Assembly (NCBI GenBank): GCA_945898195.1
Contig: CAMDHM010000024.1
Span: 1 to 42,580, forward strand
Direction: 5' to 3'
Source of the DNA: Pseudobacteriovorax antillogorgiicola
Lineage (GTDB): Bacteria; Bdellovibrionota_B; Oligoflexia; Oligoflexales; RGVZ01
Length of the DNA stretch: 42,580 bases
Below, piece by piece: positions 34,155 through 42,162 of the stretch. Position 1 is the first letter of the stretch. Every line of letters begins with the position of its first letter. A program made the translations under genes and the position numbers. The notes under the pieces were generated by a model. That model had not been told where the DNA came from. It did no database searches and saw only the letters and a list, made by a program, of their open reading frames with translations.

Positions 34155-34854
34155 TGACTGGTTAAAGTATCTGACGGCCACTGCGAAAGTTTTCGCGGTG
34201 GCCGTTTTGCTTGGCGAATCTTTCGCCGGAGCCGATCGCTTGTTAACTAAAACTGGACTTGAATCAGGCCCCTACGCTTTTTTTGTGGGACCAGCATTCA
34301 CCCATTTCGTCATCCTGCTCACCTGCCTCATATTCCTGCACCAGCCAAAACTGAACCTGCCGCTGGAAAAACGCGGACTTTGGCTGGCACTCTCAGGTCC
34401 CGGCTGGCTCGCCCTGGCTTCATGTGGAGCCTGGCTGACCTCTAGTTTTTTTCCGGGTACAAACATACTCACATCGGTCAGCTCTGACGCTACCTGGTGG
34501 ATATCCACTGTTTTAGTCGCACCAATCCTCGAGGAACTTGTTTACCGAGGCTTGATCTCGCCGATTTTTCGTCGAGACTGCGGAAACCTAGCAGGAAGCT
34601 ACTTTGCGGCCGTCTTATTTGCTTGGGTTCACGCCAAGCCAACCATAGCCGGATTGCTCGCAGGGCATGCGGGCGGCGTCCCACCGGGGCCTCTGCTGCT
34701 TGCCCTGATCGCCGATGGGCTTTATCTTCGCAGCGGAAGCCTTTGGGTGGCCGTTGCCTTCCATGCTGCATGTAACGCAACCCCAGCCGCATTCAACGCA
34801 ATCGATCCCCGCTGGCTCAATTGGTTGGGAATGTTATACCAATGGGGCCCGTAA
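34147..34854 (+). CDS. CPBP intramembrane metalloprotease
   Basis: The protein has 235 residues with about six membrane segments. The three CPBP (Abi/Rce1) motifs are present: EELVYRG near 130, FAWVHAKP near 158 and HAACN near 211, supplying the Glu and His residues of the zinc site. Members cleave or bind membrane proteins and lipoprotein-like substrates. The overlap with the REC-PilZ gene implies co-translation. Confidence 0.9.
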   Translation: MPNDWLKYLTATAKVFAVAVLLGESFAGADRLLTKTGLESGPYAFFVGPAFTHFVILLTCLIFLHQPKLNLPLEKRGLWLALSGPGWLALASCGAWLTSSFFPGTNILTSVSSDATWWISTVLVAPILEELVYRGLISPIFRRDCGNLAGSYFAAVLFAWVHAKPTIAGLLAGHAGGVPPGPLLLALIADGLYLRSGSLWVAVAFHAACNATPAAFNAIDPRWLNWLGMLYQWGP

Positions 34855-34900
34855 GCGTCGAAATCTTCGAAACTATAACCTGGAATCTGGCGGTCTAAAC

Positions 34901-35179
34901 GTGAATGACGATCCAATCACGGCAGATGAAAAAACCGAACGCATCAAGCGCCTCGCCAGGGTCGTTTGCATCTGTAAGGGGATTCCACTTGGCAAGGTTC
35001 TGCCTGCGATCAAGGCCTGCGATAATATCGCGGATGTGAACCGGATGGCCGGCACTGGAACTGGCGGCTGCAAAGGGCAACGTTGTGGTCCGCGGATCAA
35101 AATGCTGCTGCGCAAAAAGCATGAACTTCAGTCTGATAATCCTAAAATCCGCGAAACCACATCCGACAGCGAAGAATAG
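34901..35179 (+). CDS. BFD-like [2Fe-2S] protein
   Basis: A 92-residue protein with cysteines C23-x-C25 and, 31 residues later, C57-x4-C62 (GTGGCKGQRCG). This is the variant of the BFD-like domain seen in opine, sarcosine and proline dehydrogenase subunits. Here the domain stands alone. GTG 34901 is chosen because GGCGG lies seven bases upstream. The frame is open further back into the protease gene. Its last 52 bases overlap the convergent gmhB gene. Redox partner unknown. Confidence 0.8.
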   Translation: MNDDPITADEKTERIKRLARVVCICKGIPLGKVLPAIKACDNIADVNRMAGTGTGGCKGQRCGPRIKMLLRKKHELQSDNPKIRETTSDSEE

Positions 35180-35754
35180 ACTTCGACATCGCCAGTTATT
35201 ACTGACGTGGCAATCCTGATTGTCCTGCCCGCAGGATCATCAGCCCGAAGCAGGCTGACATCGTCAGGCAAATCGTAAGCAAGGCCCTGAGGATTCTGTA
35301 CGAGAAACGGTCTCGCGCCGACGCGTAAACCGCACAGAACATCACTCCATTTATCGCCGATTAAAAAACTTTTCGAGGGGTCGATATTTAGCGCATCACA
35401 GGCAGTCGAAATGAGCAGGGTGCCTGGTTTTCTGCATTCGCACTCAATATTGAACGGCACAACCGTGCCGTCAGGATGGTGCGGACAGATCCTGAATAAA
35501 TCAAGTCTTGGGCCACCGCGCCGTTGAATCTCGGCCTGCAGCGCCTCGTGAAAGGTGTCGACATCAGCCAGACCAAACTTTCCCCGGGCAATTCCACTTT
35601 GATTGGTGATAACGACAAGGTGAAAACCATTTACTTTTAGGCGCTGTAGCGCCTCGGGCACACCTTCAGGGACCAGTAGATCAGCCTTGCGGAACGTATA
35701 TCCACGATCGACATTGAGAATACCGTCCCGGTCCAGGAAGACCGCGCGGTTCAT
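35128..35754 (-). CDS. gmhB: D-glycero-D-manno-heptose 1,7-bisphosphate 7-phosphatase
   Basis: A 208-residue HAD phosphatase. Motif I is FLDRDGILNVD (Asp8 nucleophile, Asp10), motif II VITNQSG, and motif IV IGDKWSDV. The zinc-binding loop of GmhB is present as CPHHP and CECRKP. It makes ADP-heptose precursor for lipopolysaccharide core or another heptose glycan. ATG 35754 overlaps the stop of the 93-residue gene as ATGA. The C-terminal ~40 residues are beyond the usual GmhB end and overlap the BFD-like gene tail to tail. Confidence 0.92.
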   Translation of the reverse strand: MNRAVFLDRDGILNVDRGYTFRKADLLVPEGVPEALQRLKVNGFHLVVITNQSGIARGKFGLADVDTFHEALQAEIQRRGGPRLDLFRICPHHPDGTVVPFNIECECRKPGTLLISTACDALNIDPSKSFLIGDKWSDVLCGLRVGARPFLVQNPQGLAYDLPDDVSLLRADDPAGRTIRIATSVITGDVEVYSSLSDVVSRILGLSD

Positions 35755-36032
35755 TCCGCAGATTCCGAATTCGCGTAAAGCCACAGCCGTTCCTTTTCAG
35801 TGACGGCATAAGGCGTTACGAGTTTCAGAATCGTTTTGGTAATCTCTGAGAGTACCGCGCTTTCTTCACCCGACGAAGCCATGAGGTCATATCGTTTGAG
35901 GTGTTCCTCAATTTGCCAAAACACATCAACCGGCATCAAAATTTCGAGGGGGGGAACGACGCTCTTAATCGAGTCCCGCCGGCTTGATGCCAGCGAAACT
36001 CGTTTGCCGATAACAAGATACTTGCGGATCAT
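35751..36032 (-). CDS. Small protein of unknown function (93 residues)
   Basis: The basic N-terminus (MIRKYLVIGKRVSLASSRRDS) is followed by PPLEILMPVDVFWQIEEHLKRYD and two more probable helices. There is no signal peptide and no recognised family. The start overlaps the stop of the lysine/alanine-rich gene as TGATG and the stop overlaps gmhB as ATGA, so the three are translated as a coupled unit. This supports it being a real gene despite its size. Confidence 0.7.
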   Translation of the reverse strand: MIRKYLVIGKRVSLASSRRDSIKSVVPPLEILMPVDVFWQIEEHLKRYDLMASSGEESAVLSEITKTILKLVTPYAVTEKERLWLYANSESAE

Positions 36033-36697
36033 CAGCGCTTCTTGGCTGGCTTCGCCTTGCCTGCCTTGGCACCGGTTTTTGCTGCACTTTTTGCCGGTGC
36101 TTTGGTTGTTGGTGCAGGTTTAGCTGACTTTGCCGGCTTCGCGGCAACGGTTTTTTTGGCTGGTGCCGCTTTAGCTGCCGGTTTTGCAACAGCTTTAGCT
36201 GCTGGCTTGGCTGCGGATTTTTCAGGTTTTTTTGGAGCCGACTTAGAAGGTGCGGCTACTTTTTTGGGAGCCTCTTTTTTGGCGGCTTCCTTCTTCACTT
36301 CAGCTTTAACTTCAGCTTTAACTTCAGTTTTTGCAGACTTGGCCTTCGTCGAAACCACAGGATCGATCACCTGCCCTTTGGCTTTAAGAGCAACCTGTTT
36401 GGCTTTTACTTCAGGAACTTCAGCCTTCGCCTGATCTTCGGCGCCGACGCCCTGTTCCATTTCGTGGATCATCTTGAACAGACGTTGCCACAATGTGTCA
36501 TCCTTGCGAAGCCATGCTTCAAAAAGCTTGCGCGCTGGCCGGTTCACTAAGGCCTCAACCGTAAAGTACATCGAAAAATCACGCGGTGATTTACGTTGCT
36601 TCAGCTCAGTAACGTGTTGCGCAAGGATAAGTAGTTCAGAACCACGAGCACGCAAAACCAACGAATCTTGAATCGGCATAATTTCAACTGGCTGCAC
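36032..36697 (-). CDS. Protein with histone-H1-like Lys/Ala-rich tail
   Basis: The protein has 221 residues. Residues 1-90 form a compact, mixed domain (SELLILAQHVTELKQ, RPARKLFEAWLRKDDTLWQRLFKMIHEMEQ) without recognised family. Residues about 100-221 are almost only Lys, Ala, Pro, with repeats such as KAEVKAEVK and KPAAKA, like histone H1 and AlgP-type DNA-binding tails. A role in nucleoid or nucleic-acid binding is plausible. GTG 36697 follows GGGAG at six bases. It is coupled to the 93-residue gene and then gmhB. Confidence 0.8.
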   Translation of the reverse strand: MQPVEIMPIQDSLVLRARGSELLILAQHVTELKQRKSPRDFSMYFTVEALVNRPARKLFEAWLRKDDTLWQRLFKMIHEMEQGVGAEDQAKAEVPEVKAKQVALKAKGQVIDPVVSTKAKSAKTEVKAEVKAEVKKEAAKKEAPKKVAAPSKSAPKKPEKSAAKPAAKAVAKPAAKAAPAKKTVAAKPAKSAKPAPTTKAPAKSAAKTGAKAGKAKPAKKR

Positions 36698-36716
36698 GGC
36701 TCACTCCCATGGAAAT

Positions 36717-37679
36717 TTAAGGCAAGACACCATCTACGTTTACCGCTTGTATTGCTTTCTTTCTAGCTGAAACACCAAGGACAGGCAAGGCCACCCCGCA
36801 AACGAGCACCATCCCCGCACCAGCCAGAGCCAGCAGATCAGGAAAATGACCAAAAACAAAGATTGACCATCCAAGATTGAGGACCGGGGTCGCATAACTA
36901 ACCGCGGCATTTAACGCGGCCGGCGCACTCTGATAGGCCATCGTCAGGAAATACTGAGCCGCACTGGCCATGATACCCGCACCGACCAGAAACCCATAGG
37001 TGACGGGGTTCTGGGGCCAATGGATGTTAAAATTATCGATGAAAAATGACCCCACAAAGAGCACGGCATGCATCCCCAGCCCAATGGCGCAAAGGTAAAA
37101 AATAACGGTATTTGAAGAATTACTTCGACCGGCTCGTGCAATCATTAGGTACGCAAAGGCTGCCCAAACCCCCGACAGCAGGGCTGCAACGCGGCCCACA
37201 GAGCTATGGTCATCAAATCTTGGCTGCGCAAGAAAATACAAGCCCACCGTAGCCCCAGCGATGGCAAACCAAGTCCGGGCCGAGTTTCGTTGCCGCAGCA
37301 CCAGCGGCCCCAAGGCCGCAATGACGATACTGTTGCTAGCATGTAAAAAAGATGTCTCTCCCACCCCAATGGCGTGGATTCCGTACATGACAAAGATAAG
37401 GGAAAGGGCGCCAAAAAATCCGCGCAACCAAAGAGACGGCCTGCGATCACCGGGAAGCCCTAAAAGGTTACCGGTAAACCAGGCTGCCCCTCCAACAATC
37501 AGAAGATTGACCAAAAGGCGGACAAAACTGGCCGCCAATGGCGATCCCTCTGGCTCAAGAATCTGCGCCTGATTGACCATCGCTCCCATGAACGAAAAGA
37601 AAATAGAGGCCAAAATCATGAAAAAAAGGCCTCTGGAAGCCCCTTCTTCAAGTGATTTTTGTTCAGACTTTCGGTTCAA
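36717..37679 (-). CDS. EamA/DMT-family membrane transporter
   Basis: The protein has 320 residues with ten hydrophobic segments in two five-segment halves (EamA repeats), each rich in Gly/Ala. It is probably a metabolite exporter of the drug/metabolite transporter superfamily. Substrate cannot be predicted. The start is uncertain. TTG 37679 overlaps the cyclophilin gene by 17 bases and gives a cytoplasmic N-terminus. ATG 37619 has a GAGG ten bases upstream but would begin within the first membrane segment. Confidence 0.9.
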   Translation of the reverse strand: MNRKSEQKSLEEGASRGLFFMILASIFFSFMGAMVNQAQILEPEGSPLAASFVRLLVNLLIVGGAAWFTGNLLGLPGDRRPSLWLRGFFGALSLIFVMYGIHAIGVGETSFLHASNSIVIAALGPLVLRQRNSARTWFAIAGATVGLYFLAQPRFDDHSSVGRVAALLSGVWAAFAYLMIARAGRSNSSNTVIFYLCAIGLGMHAVLFVGSFFIDNFNIHWPQNPVTYGFLVGAGIMASAAQYFLTMAYQSAPAALNAAVSYATPVLNLGWSIFVFGHFPDLLALAGAGMVLVCGVALPVLGVSARKKAIQAVNVDGVLP

Positions 37680-38205
37680 CCGTCACTGTCGCTTTCTTGA
37701 TTGTGACGTCCTCAACGGGGCGATCGCGATCATCTGTATCAACTTCTCCGATGGCCTTCACCACGGCGAGGCTGGCCTCGTCAACGGTCCTACCAAACGC
37801 CGTGTACTGCCGATCCAAAAAGGCCGCTTTACCCAAACACAGAAAAAATTGCGAGCCGCCAGAATCCGGGTCCTGCGAGCGGGCCATGGACAAAACGCCT
37901 GCCACGTGGGGCGTCTCATTGAATTCGGCTTTAACACGGTAGCCTGGACCGCCAGTACCCATCCCGCTGGGGCATCCCGCCTGAATGACAAACCCTGGCA
38001 CGATGCGATGGAAAATAATTCCGTCGTAAAAGCCACTGCGGGCTAGGCCTATGATGTTTTTACAATGCTCAGGTGCCACGTCGGGCATAAGATCGAGACT
38101 GATCTTGCCTGCCGTGGTGTCCAAATCCACCTGGTAGCGATTAGCCGCGAAATCAATGTCTTTCTGGGCCGCCTCAACGTCGGACTTATAATTTTTATCA
38201 GCCAT
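37663..38205 (-). CDS. Cyclophilin-type peptidyl-prolyl isomerase
   Basis: A 180-residue cyclophilin domain: FYDGIIFHRIVPGFVIQAG (catalytic Arg and Phe), FNETPHVAGVLSMAR, GGSQFFLCLG and YTAFGRTV. It accelerates prolyl isomerisation in protein folding. There is no signal peptide, so it is cytoplasmic (PpiB-like). An N-terminal extension of about 25 charged residues precedes the domain. GGAAG lies close before the ATG. It is the first gene of a five-gene minus-strand run ending in gmhB. Confidence 0.95.
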   Translation of the reverse strand: MADKNYKSDVEAAQKDIDFAANRYQVDLDTTAGKISLDLMPDVAPEHCKNIIGLARSGFYDGIIFHRIVPGFVIQAGCPSGMGTGGPGYRVKAEFNETPHVAGVLSMARSQDPDSGGSQFFLCLGKAAFLDRQYTAFGRTVDEASLAVVKAIGEVDTDDRDRPVEDVTIKKATVTVEPKV

Positions 38206-38263
38206 GATTCTTCCTTTTTCTTGGCCGGCAGCCCCGATTTTTCTGTGGGAAAGGGCGTCCGTC

Positions 38264-38292
38264 TGGTCAAACTCCCGCCGGGATCATATACT
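38264..38292 (+). promoter_or_regulatory. Promoter of the OmpA-family gene
   Basis: -35 TGGTCA (38264-38269) and -10 TATACT (38287-38292) are separated by exactly 17 bases. A transcript would start about 40 bases before the TTG start. It lies in the divergent gap between the cyclophilin and OmpA-family genes. Confidence 0.6.
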
Positions 38293-38341
38293 AGAGTGGT
38301 CCGTTCTCAAGGCGAAAACTCAGTCCCGAAAGGACTTCCCA

Positions 38342-39724
38342 TTGGACCTCAAGGCCCCCTTTACGCGTCACGGCAGCGCTCTATTGACCCTTATCGCTGC
38401 CATATTTGGCCCAGTGGCCTCTGCAAATGTGGTTGGCAACGACACCCAAAACTTCAATCCAACAACCAACGGCCTTGATTTTGTGACCGTTCAGTCGTCG
38501 GAGACCCTGGACCCAGGCATCTTCAATTTCGGCCTCTTCGTAAATCAGGCCCGCAATACTTTGCCCCGACTGCGCGACAGGACCACAAACGAGTTTCCGG
38601 CGGGAAGCGGCGACCAGCTCCTCGGGATGGACCTTAACGTCGGCGTGGGCATCCTGCCAAACCTCGACATCGGGCTTTCGCTGCCCCAAATTTTGGACCA
38701 GAAGGTCGACGATACGGATTCACCCCGCGGACAATTCTCCCAGAGAGGCAACACGGAAGTCCGGATCAACGCCAAATATCGCCTCTTAGGAACCGACGCC
38801 GCAGGTTTTGCCATGGCCGGTTCCGTCAACTTCAACCGCCTTAAAGACAATCCCTACGCCGGGCAAAAAGGGGGCCCAACATACAATGTAGAGGCTCTGG
38901 CGGACACGACTTGGAAGGCCTTTGCCCTTGCCCTAAACGTCGGATATCGATTGCGCGATAAGGGCGAAGAAATCTTCAGCGGCAGCCCCATAGATCCTCT
39001 GGGCAATCAGTGGATCGCCTCGACAGCGGCCAGCTACCGGTTTGACGAATACGACACGAAGGCCATCGCCGAGATTTTCACCAGTTGGCCAGTCATTAAG
39101 GCAAGCGACAATACCAATCGAGCCAGTTCATCCGCGGAATTCTTGTTGGGTGCGAAGCATGATGTCAGCCATAATCTGGCCCTACATGTTGGCCTTGGCC
39201 GCGAGTTATCTCAGGGGATCAGTTCACCGGACCTGCGTATCTATGCCGGTCTAAACTGGAATATGGGACCGCAATTTAACCGTCATAACGATCCGACGAC
39301 TCCGGAAGAAGCGGAGCCGAAAAAAAGGCCGAAGCCGGCAACTGATCCGTTTTCCTTACCACCAAAGGCAGAGGAAAAAATCATCATCAACGACCTTTTG
39401 TTTGCTTTTGACAGCGACAAAGAAATCGTCAATGACCCACATTCGATCCTGTCCCGACTCGTTGTTCACCTGAAAAAAGGTCCGGGCTGGAAAAAACTAA
39501 TCATCGACGGATACACCGACAGCCTCGGAAACAATCAATACAATTTGACTCTGAGCTACCGACGCGCCAGCAATATCCGCAAGCGCCTCATCGAAGAGTT
39601 CAAACTCGAACCGAACCGGATCATGGCCGTTGGCCATGGCGCAGAAAATCCAATTGCCAAGAACAACAATTATCAAGGGCGTCGCCTGAACCGTCGGGTT
39701 GAGCTGCGCATTTACCGCAAGTAA
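38342..39724 (+). CDS. OmpA-family outer-membrane protein
   Basis: About 460 residues. TTG 38342 is chosen because AGGA lies seven bases upstream and it yields a proper signal peptide (hydrophobic core LLTLIAAIFG, cleavage after ASA). Residues about 30-320 form a beta-barrel-like region (GILPNLDIGLSLPQ, VRINAKYRLLG, LRIYAGLNW). A short Pro/Lys/Glu-rich linker leads to the OmpA peptidoglycan-binding domain (about 355-458) with FDSDKE, the diaminopimelate-binding GYTDSLGNNQYNLTLSYRRA and NRRVELRI. It anchors the outer membrane to the wall. The PKD lipoprotein gene follows 16 bases later. Confidence 0.93.
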   Translation: MDLKAPFTRHGSALLTLIAAIFGPVASANVVGNDTQNFNPTTNGLDFVTVQSSETLDPGIFNFGLFVNQARNTLPRLRDRTTNEFPAGSGDQLLGMDLNVGVGILPNLDIGLSLPQILDQKVDDTDSPRGQFSQRGNTEVRINAKYRLLGTDAAGFAMAGSVNFNRLKDNPYAGQKGGPTYNVEALADTTWKAFALALNVGYRLRDKGEEIFSGSPIDPLGNQWIASTAASYRFDEYDTKAIAEIFTSWPVIKASDNTNRASSSAEFLLGAKHDVSHNLALHVGLGRELSQGISSPDLRIYAGLNWNMGPQFNRHNDPTTPEEAEPKKRPKPATDPFSLPPKAEEKIIINDLLFAFDSDKEIVNDPHSILSRLVVHLKKGPGWKKLIIDGYTDSLGNNQYNLTLSYRRASNIRKRLIEEFKLEPNRIMAVGHGAENPIAKNNNYQGRRLNRRVELRIYRK

Positions 39725-39740
39725 CGGAGGCATCACCGAC

Positions 39741-40607
39741 ATGAAAAATATATTCCAGGCGATTGCGCTGACAAATCTCATCACGCTCCCCACGATGATT
39801 ACGATCATCACGGGATGCCGCGCCGCAGGTTATGAAATCATTGACCCGGTGAAAGGTCAGGAGCGCCCTGCAGGCCCGACCGATGCCACCGCAAGCCTTC
39901 TTCCATCGGCACGCCTAGAGATTGTTCAGGCAGGTAAACTGATCGCAGTGACTAGAACCAGCCAAGGAATTATCTTCCGTCCATCCGCCGACACGGTGGA
40001 CCCCGATTATGTGGGGAAAAGTCCCTGCGCAAATCCTGGAATCAGCTCGGCCGAATATCAAATCAGCATCGATGGCCAACGCGTGGCGAGCACGCGCCAA
40101 ACGGGATGTGAACCTCTTGAGGTTCCCTACGCTTTTGCCAAAATTGGGGCACAAAACGTTTCCCTGAAAGTTATCAGTGCGGATGGCGAAACGGCGACTG
40201 CCTCGCAAACCGTTAGGGTTATCGACAATTCGCCGTGTTGCTCAGTCCCAGCACCTGCCGTTTTTGTGACGGCTGCACCCTTGGTTGCCTACCCTGCAGA
40301 GCAAGTGAATGCACAGGCTAAATGCCTTGCCACCGAGGCCGGTAGCATCACGTGGACCTTCGGCGACGGGGCCACTTCCATGGGAGGAATTTCCACCCAC
40401 GCCTTTGACAAAGTGGGGCAGTACCTAATTACAGCCACTTGCACCTTGGGCAATGGTCAAAAAGCCCAAGCCACAGTGACCGTTTCAGTGATACCTTCCG
40501 GCCGGCCACGCCCAGCCGGCGGGGCACCAACCTTGCCCAGCGTGATTGAGCTCGGTATGCCACCTTCGCAGGTTCCGCCCAACCAGTCGGACCCAAGTCA
40601 AAATTGA
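39741..40607 (+). CDS. Lipoprotein with PKD domain
   Basis: About 288 residues. ATG 39741 follows GGAGG by ten bases. The hydrophobic signal ends in a lipobox (TIITGC). The first half has two Cys pairs' worth of cysteines and beta-rich segments (QISIDGQRVASTRQ). The second half carries a PKD-type immunoglobulin-like domain: WTFGDGATSMGG...HAFDKVGQYLITATCTL. PKD domains mediate extracellular binding. The C-terminus is Pro rich. It is encoded with the OmpA-family gene, so the two may be exposed together at the cell surface. Confidence 0.85.
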   Translation: MKNIFQAIALTNLITLPTMITIITGCRAAGYEIIDPVKGQERPAGPTDATASLLPSARLEIVQAGKLIAVTRTSQGIIFRPSADTVDPDYVGKSPCANPGISSAEYQISIDGQRVASTRQTGCEPLEVPYAFAKIGAQNVSLKVISADGETATASQTVRVIDNSPCCSVPAPAVFVTAAPLVAYPAEQVNAQAKCLATEAGSITWTFGDGATSMGGISTHAFDKVGQYLITATCTLGNGQKAQATVTVSVIPSGRPRPAGGAPTLPSVIELGMPPSQVPPNQSDPSQN

Positions 40608-40625
40608 AAGTCACTTGAAAGCCCC

Positions 40626-41885
40626 ATGACAAAAAACTCTGAATCGAACGCCGAATCGAACCCTGGCTCAATTCAAGCCATCGTCACTTGCCCCGACGAA
40701 ACCAAGGAAGTTCTCGCAGCCGAACTCCGAGCCTTGGGCGTGACCGACATCGATGTCCGCTACCGTGCCGTGGCCTGCACCGTTCCAGACCTTGAAACCT
40801 TTTATGAATTGCATCTGAAACTGCGGACCGCCAGCCGGATCTTCCGCGTCGTCAAGGAATTTGCTGCCCACACAGAACAGATGCTGGGCGATCAGGCCAA
40901 ACGCATCCGTTGGGCTGATTGGTTTTTACCGGAGCGAACCTTTCTGGTTGAAGGCGTTCCAGCAGACCGCGGACCGGGCGTGATGGGATCGAATGCCATC
41001 AGCAAGACGATCCGCGAAAGCCTGCAGGCTGCTTTTGCCCAACACACAGGAAAAGTCCCAAAGGTTGACCTCAAAGACCCGAAGGTCATTGTCGTTGCCT
41101 TCATCCAAAAAGGCCGCTGCACCCTGAGCTTGGATACAACAGGAAAAACCCTGCACAAACGCGGCTACCGCACGGAAGGGCACCCGGCACCAATCAAAGA
41201 GACCTTGGCCTGTGCCATTTTGGATTTGGCCGGCTATGACGGAACACAGCCACTCCTTGACCCAATGTGCGGCAGCGGCACCATTGCCATCGAAGCCGCC
41301 TACAGGGGGCTGCACAAAGCCGCACACATTCACCGCAAAAAGGGCGAGTTCGGTTTTGAGTGGCTAAAGGATTTCAACAACGACATTTGGCGGAAGGTGT
41401 CCGACCGGGTTCGTGGTGAGCGCCTGGAATCCCTGCCTGCGCCAATTGTCGCATCAGACATCAGTGAAAAGTATGTCGAGATGGCTCGTGAGAATGCACT
41501 GCGCGCGCGGGTCGAACGGGATATTCAATTTAAAGCCGGAAGGATTGAGGACGCCCGTCCCCATGCCGAGACCGGGATTCTAATCGCCAACTTGCCTTAC
41601 GGGGCGCGTTTGGCCAAAGGCGACGATGAAGGCTTGGGTCAACTCTATGCAGAGATTGGCGACAATCTGAAAAAGAACTTCAAGGGTTGGCGTGCTGCAT
41701 TACTGGTGGCCGAAGAATCGCCATGGAAATTCATTGGCCTAAAACCCACACGGCGAATCCCCCTCATGAACGGCAGCATCAAAGCTAAACTTTTGATCTA
41801 CGACATGTATGCCGGTACGAAAAGAAGGCCGAAGGACGAAGAAACGCAAAATGATGAGGCCGACTCAGGGCATGCGGCTGACTGA
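40626..41885 (+). CDS. THUMP-domain RNA methyltransferase (RlmL/Trm14-like)
   Basis: The protein has 419 residues. An N-terminal ferredoxin-like/THUMP region (about 15-165, LHLKLRTASRIFRVV) is followed by the methyltransferase domain with LLDPMCGSGTIAIEAAY (SAM motif I), IVASDISEKYVEMARENA and the catalytic ANLPYGARL (N/D-P-P-Y type, here NLPY). This is the layout of the RlmL N-terminal half and of related enzymes making N2-methylguanosine in rRNA or tRNA. The C-terminus is acidic and overlaps the next gene. Confidence 0.9.
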   Translation: MTKNSESNAESNPGSIQAIVTCPDETKEVLAAELRALGVTDIDVRYRAVACTVPDLETFYELHLKLRTASRIFRVVKEFAAHTEQMLGDQAKRIRWADWFLPERTFLVEGVPADRGPGVMGSNAISKTIRESLQAAFAQHTGKVPKVDLKDPKVIVVAFIQKGRCTLSLDTTGKTLHKRGYRTEGHPAPIKETLACAILDLAGYDGTQPLLDPMCGSGTIAIEAAYRGLHKAAHIHRKKGEFGFEWLKDFNNDIWRKVSDRVRGERLESLPAPIVASDISEKYVEMARENALRARVERDIQFKAGRIEDARPHAETGILIANLPYGARLAKGDDEGLGQLYAEIGDNLKKNFKGWRAALLVAEESPWKFIGLKPTRRIPLMNGSIKAKLLIYDMYAGTKRRPKDEETQNDEADSGHAAD

Positions 41886-42162
41886 CCACGAAATTGATTC
41901 CATTAGGTCGGCGGTTCATCAATTTGATCCCGGGGCCCGGATTTTTATTTTTGGATCCCGCGCCCATGACAGCGCGGCAGGTGGCGACATCGATTTATTG
42001 ATTGAATCAAAAACGATTCAATTCGATAATCGAATTTCGATATTAGCGGCCATCAAGAAAATGATTGGCGAACAGAAAATTGATTTGTTGGTATCGAAAG
42101 GGATCGACAACGATATTGATCCCTTTATTCAGTCGATCAGAAAAGAAATGAAACAACTTTGA
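41872..42162 (+). CDS. MntA-like minimal nucleotidyltransferase (second copy type)
   Basis: About 96 residues. The motif GSx10DxD is intact (G28-S29 ... D39-I-D41) and the third acid is Asp71 (KIDLLV). The start is uncertain. ATG 41872 overlaps the methyltransferase gene by 14 bases, and ATGs at 41851, 41854 and 41809 are in frame. It is followed with a TTGA overlap by a HEPN-like gene, the same order as the pair at 13.3-14.1 kb. The two nucleotidyltransferases differ clearly in sequence, so this is not a recent duplication. Confidence 0.85.
   Translation: MRLTDHEIDSIRSAVHQFDPGARIFIFGSRAHDSAAGGDIDLLIESKTIQFDNRISILAAIKKMIGEQKIDLLVSKGIDNDIDPFIQSIRKEMKQL

Noticed and set aside
36042-36434. Plus-strand frame that looks like a hydrophobic membrane protein
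   Set aside because: It is the antisense of the Lys/Ala-rich tail, where Ala/Lys codons read as Ala/Gly/Leu/Phe.
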